Origin: Porodaedalea pini
Taxonomy: Eukaryota > Basidiomycota > Agaricomycetes > Hymenochaetales > Hymenochaetaceae
NCBI GenBank assembly: GCA_002794775.1
Contig: NBAY01000162.1
Coordinates: 1 to 31,926 of the forward strand
Direction: 5' to 3'
Length of the DNA: 31,926 nt
Below, piece by piece: positions 29,835 to 31,926 of this stretch. The position numbers and the translations under genes were made by a program. Below the pieces are notes generated by a model. The model had not been told where the DNA came from and made no database searches. It saw nothing but the letters and a program-made list of their open reading frames with translations. Position 1 is the first letter of the stretch, and each line of letters begins with the position of its first letter.

Positions 29835-31600
29835 GCCGACAAGCCCGCTGGTCCGAGTTTCTGTCACAATATGACTTCGAGATTGAGTATGTGAAGGGGG
29901 AAGAAAACTCGGTGGCAGACGCAATGTCTCGGTACCCGGAAGAGTTGGACGACTCACCCATGGCTGCAGCAGTAGGTTTGGCATGCATGCCGAACGTGTC
30001 TGAGGCGCCGATCGTGGCAGCAGTGCTAATGATTGCGACCGACCCGGAGCTGCTGGAGAAAATCAGGGAGGGATATGCGGAGGATGAATTCTGCCAGAAA
30101 CTGAAGGGAAACATTCGGAGTATTGAGGGGGCCCGGGAGGAGGATGAATTGCTGTATGTGGGCACACAAATGGTCATCCCGAGGAAGGGGGACATTCGGG
30201 AGACACTGTACCGGCTGGCACACAATGAACTCAGTCACTTTGGTCTGGACAAAAGCTATGCAGCACTCCGGAGCTCCTACTACTGGCCAAACATGCGGAA
30301 GGACTTAGAGTCGGCCTATGTTCCGAGCTGTCTGGACTGCCAGTGAAACAAGAGCCCAACAACAAAACCGGCTGGACTGCTACATCCACTCCCAATACCA
30401 GACAAGCGTTTTGACACTGTAGCACTCGATTTCATCAGCCCATTGCCTGAGGATGGTGGATACAATGGCATTGTGACTATGACCGACCAGCTTGGGGCTG
30501 CCGATGTTCAGATTCTGCCTATCTGGATGGATATCACAGCGGAACAGTTTGCGGCTGTGTTTTTTGACAACTGGTATTGTGAAAATGTACTCCCGCTGGA
30601 AATCATTTCGGACCAAGACAAGCTCTTTGTATCCCGTTTCTGGAAGGCTCTCCATACCCTCACCGGAGTCAAGGTGAAGATGTCAACGGCGTACCACCCG
30701 GAGACCGATGGAGCAAGTGAACGGACCAATAAGACAGTCAACCAGATACTGCAGTATTATGTGGACCGGAATCAGAACCAGTGGGTGCGTGCATTGCCCT
30801 GGGTCCGATTCTGCATCATGAACACAGTCAATGCATCCACGGGCTTCACCCCGTTCCAACTTCGGCAGGGCTACTCGCCCCGCATGATCCCACTGATTGT
30901 GCCAGAACGGGAAGCGGAGTTACAGGAGGAAGGGCCGGAGGTGATCCAGGCTATGGAGTTGATGCAGCAGCTTCAACAGGATGTGTCTGAGGCTAAGGAC
31001 ACCCTTCTGGCATCCAAGACTCGGCAGGCCCACCATGCAAACCAAAGGCGAGCTCCGGACGACATTTTTAAAATTGGAGACCAGGTAATGCTCTCGACTC
31101 AGAACCGGCACTGAGACTACAAGGCAGCTGGACAGGACCGAGTGGCAAAGTTCATGCCGAGATATGATGGGCCATACTTCATCATTGCAGCACACCCTGA
31201 GAAGTCAGAGTACACCTTAGAGCTGCTGGATTCCAGCCAGGCGTTCCCCGGATTCCATGCCAGCCAACTCCGACAATTTGTACCGAATGATGATGGCCAG
31301 TTCCCAGCTTGGAGATTAGAACACCCAGACCCGGTAGAGCCAGAGCAGAATGTGTATGAGGTGAAGGCCATTGTGGATGAGCGAAAGTGGGGCCATGGCA
31401 CACAGCTGCTTGTCCGATGGAAGGGATACGGTGACCAAGGGATGGAGTGGAAATCACACTCAGAGCTGAGCCAAACAGCGCCGGAGCTGGTCCGACAATG
31501 GGATCGGAGAGAAGGAGCCCTGAGGAGGCCCTGGAGAAGGGGAGCTTATTCTTTTGAGGGGGGAAGGGCCATTTATACGTCTCTTAAAGTAGGATTATAA
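29835..31600 (+). pseudogene. RNase H end, integrase and chromodomain of gypsy Gag-Pol
   Basis: Frame 2 resumes with FLSQYDFEIEYVKGEENSVA and DAMSRYPEE (end of RNase H). The integrase zinc domain holds His pairs in AHNELSHFGL and Cys pairs in PSCLDCQ. The DDE core residues are VALDF (Asp near 30428), IISDQDKLF (Asp near 30611) and GASERTNK (Glu near 30719). The C-terminal chromodomain at about 31350-31500 reads [29 protein letters not shown]; in chromoviruses it steers integration towards modified histones. TGA stops at 30344 (a Trp position) and 31112 (an Arg-like position) interrupt it. The Arg usual after SD in the second catalytic block is Gln. Confidence 0.88.
31556..31568 (+). promoter_or_regulatory. 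Polypurine tract
   Basis: GAGGGGGGAAGGG overlaps the end of the chromodomain frame, as is usual for priming plus-strand synthesis. The next bases (CCATTTATACG) do not resemble the LTR start, so the 3' LTR has been lost or replaced. Confidence 0.55.
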
Positions 31601-31734
31601 TCACACCAGTCTATCATGAATTCATCATAAATACTGTCTACAACACGCTACATTAAGCTAAGGATGTCCAACAATGCCGAATGAGCATTAGAAAAGAGTT
31701 AGAGCAGTGTGATGAAATGTGAACAACTGGGTGT

Positions 31735-31926
31735 CTACTCTCCGAGTGTTATGCCCTCCAGCTCCACAATCTTGCTCTTGAGCTTCTCTGCCCTCCTGCA
31801 AGTAAATGGATCAGGGTGATCCAAAGCTGCATGATACGCCCTCCATTTCTCAGCCAGAACCTGCTCCGTCCGCTCGTCATCTCGGTGCTTTGCATCTGCT
31901 GCTTCGCACGCATGCCTTTCACACTC
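31735..31926 (-). CDS. Partial open frame running off the right end
   Basis: The minus strand is open for 63 codons from the window edge to TAG at 31735-31737. It includes EQVLAEKWRAYHAALDHPDP and EKLKSKIVELEGITLGE. It is charged and helical with several CpGs, and so looks like the C-terminus of a real or recently lost gene. No family is recognised. It lies 135 bp beyond the end of the gypsy coding region, facing it. Confidence 0.35.
   Translation of the reverse strand, partial: ECERHACEAADAKHRDDERTEQVLAEKWRAYHAALDHPDPFTCRRAEKLKSKIVELEGITLGE

Larger units (their letters stand above)
25700..31600 (+). mobile_element. Ty3/gypsy chromovirus, 5' LTR plus internal region, defective
   Basis: Domain order is 5' LTR, Gag with zinc knuckle, aspartic protease, reverse transcriptase, RNase H, integrase and chromodomain, which defines the chromovirus branch of Ty3/gypsy (Metaviridae). 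Gag to RNase H share frame 0 (codons starting at multiples of three). After a 1-nt loss near 29834 the rest is in frame 2. In-frame stops lie at 28317, 28506, 28641, 29079, 29463, 30344 and 31112. No TGTAAGCC 3' LTR follows the polypurine tract, so the element is 3' truncated or rearranged. No clear tRNA primer site was found after the LTR; many chromoviruses are self-primed. Confidence 0.93.

Noticed and set aside
31560..31926. 3' LTR of the gypsy element, or an AAAGA target duplication near 31691
   Set aside because: No TGTAAGCC start or other LTR block is present. The AAAGA at 31691 has no LTR end before it and is expected by chance.

Overview
The window looks like repeat-rich nuclear DNA of a basidiomycete fungus, most likely an agaricomycete. 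The grounds are short GT-AG introns (about 32-75 bp), recognisable fungal genes (ribosomal protein eS6, a Pho85-type cyclin, a DENND11/LCHN-like protein), a chromodomain-bearing Ty3/gypsy element, and strong CpG depletion in most non-genic DNA. There are no bacterial features. This identification is inference from protein families; no species can be named.

Region 1 (1-10256) is one giant inverted repeat: two arms of about 5.1 kb around a 6-nt spacer at 5122-5127. Arm 1 is complete to the first base of the window, so it may continue further left or the contig may begin there. Each arm carries, from the centre outwards: a spliced-looking exon/intron, a frameshifted 5' fragment of an eS6 gene, a 390-bp cyclin fragment, a DENND11-like gene truncated at its 3' end, a second longer cyclin pseudogene, a 387-bp duplication of the cyclin tail, CpG-poor unrecognised DNA, and a tandem array of GGGAG-type hairpin units. 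The few arm differences I found are six CpG transitions plus an 8-bp length change in the hairpin array.

Region 2 (about 10690-14233) holds more hairpin-type GGGCACTCCC units and then a five-exon plus-strand gene of roughly 1000 codons. It has two N-terminal C2H2-like fingers and a domain with a tyrosine-recombinase-like GH...Y signature. It is nearly free of CpG yet open through all exons. I regard it as the most interesting protein in the window.

Region 3 (about 14234-25391) is a graveyard of old insertions: two related polypurine/LTR-start sequences (15371 and 17031), an inverted solo LTR with a perfect 5-bp target duplication (15867-16443), unidentified minus-strand coding pieces (19429-20193), a duplicated 94-bp segment of which one copy is the CpG-decayed version of the other, a CpG-richer island (about 21365-23340) and a 79-bp AT-rich tandem repeat (23554-23715).

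Region 4 (25392-31926) is a chromovirus-type Ty3/gypsy element (5' LTR, gag-protease-RT-RNase H-integrase-chromodomain) inserted into the coding part of a minus-strand gene resembling the agaricomycete DUF6698 family. The element is dead: it has in-frame stops mostly explicable by C-to-T/G-to-A change, one frameshift and an altered RT active site, and no 3' LTR is visible. A partial minus-strand open frame runs off the right end.
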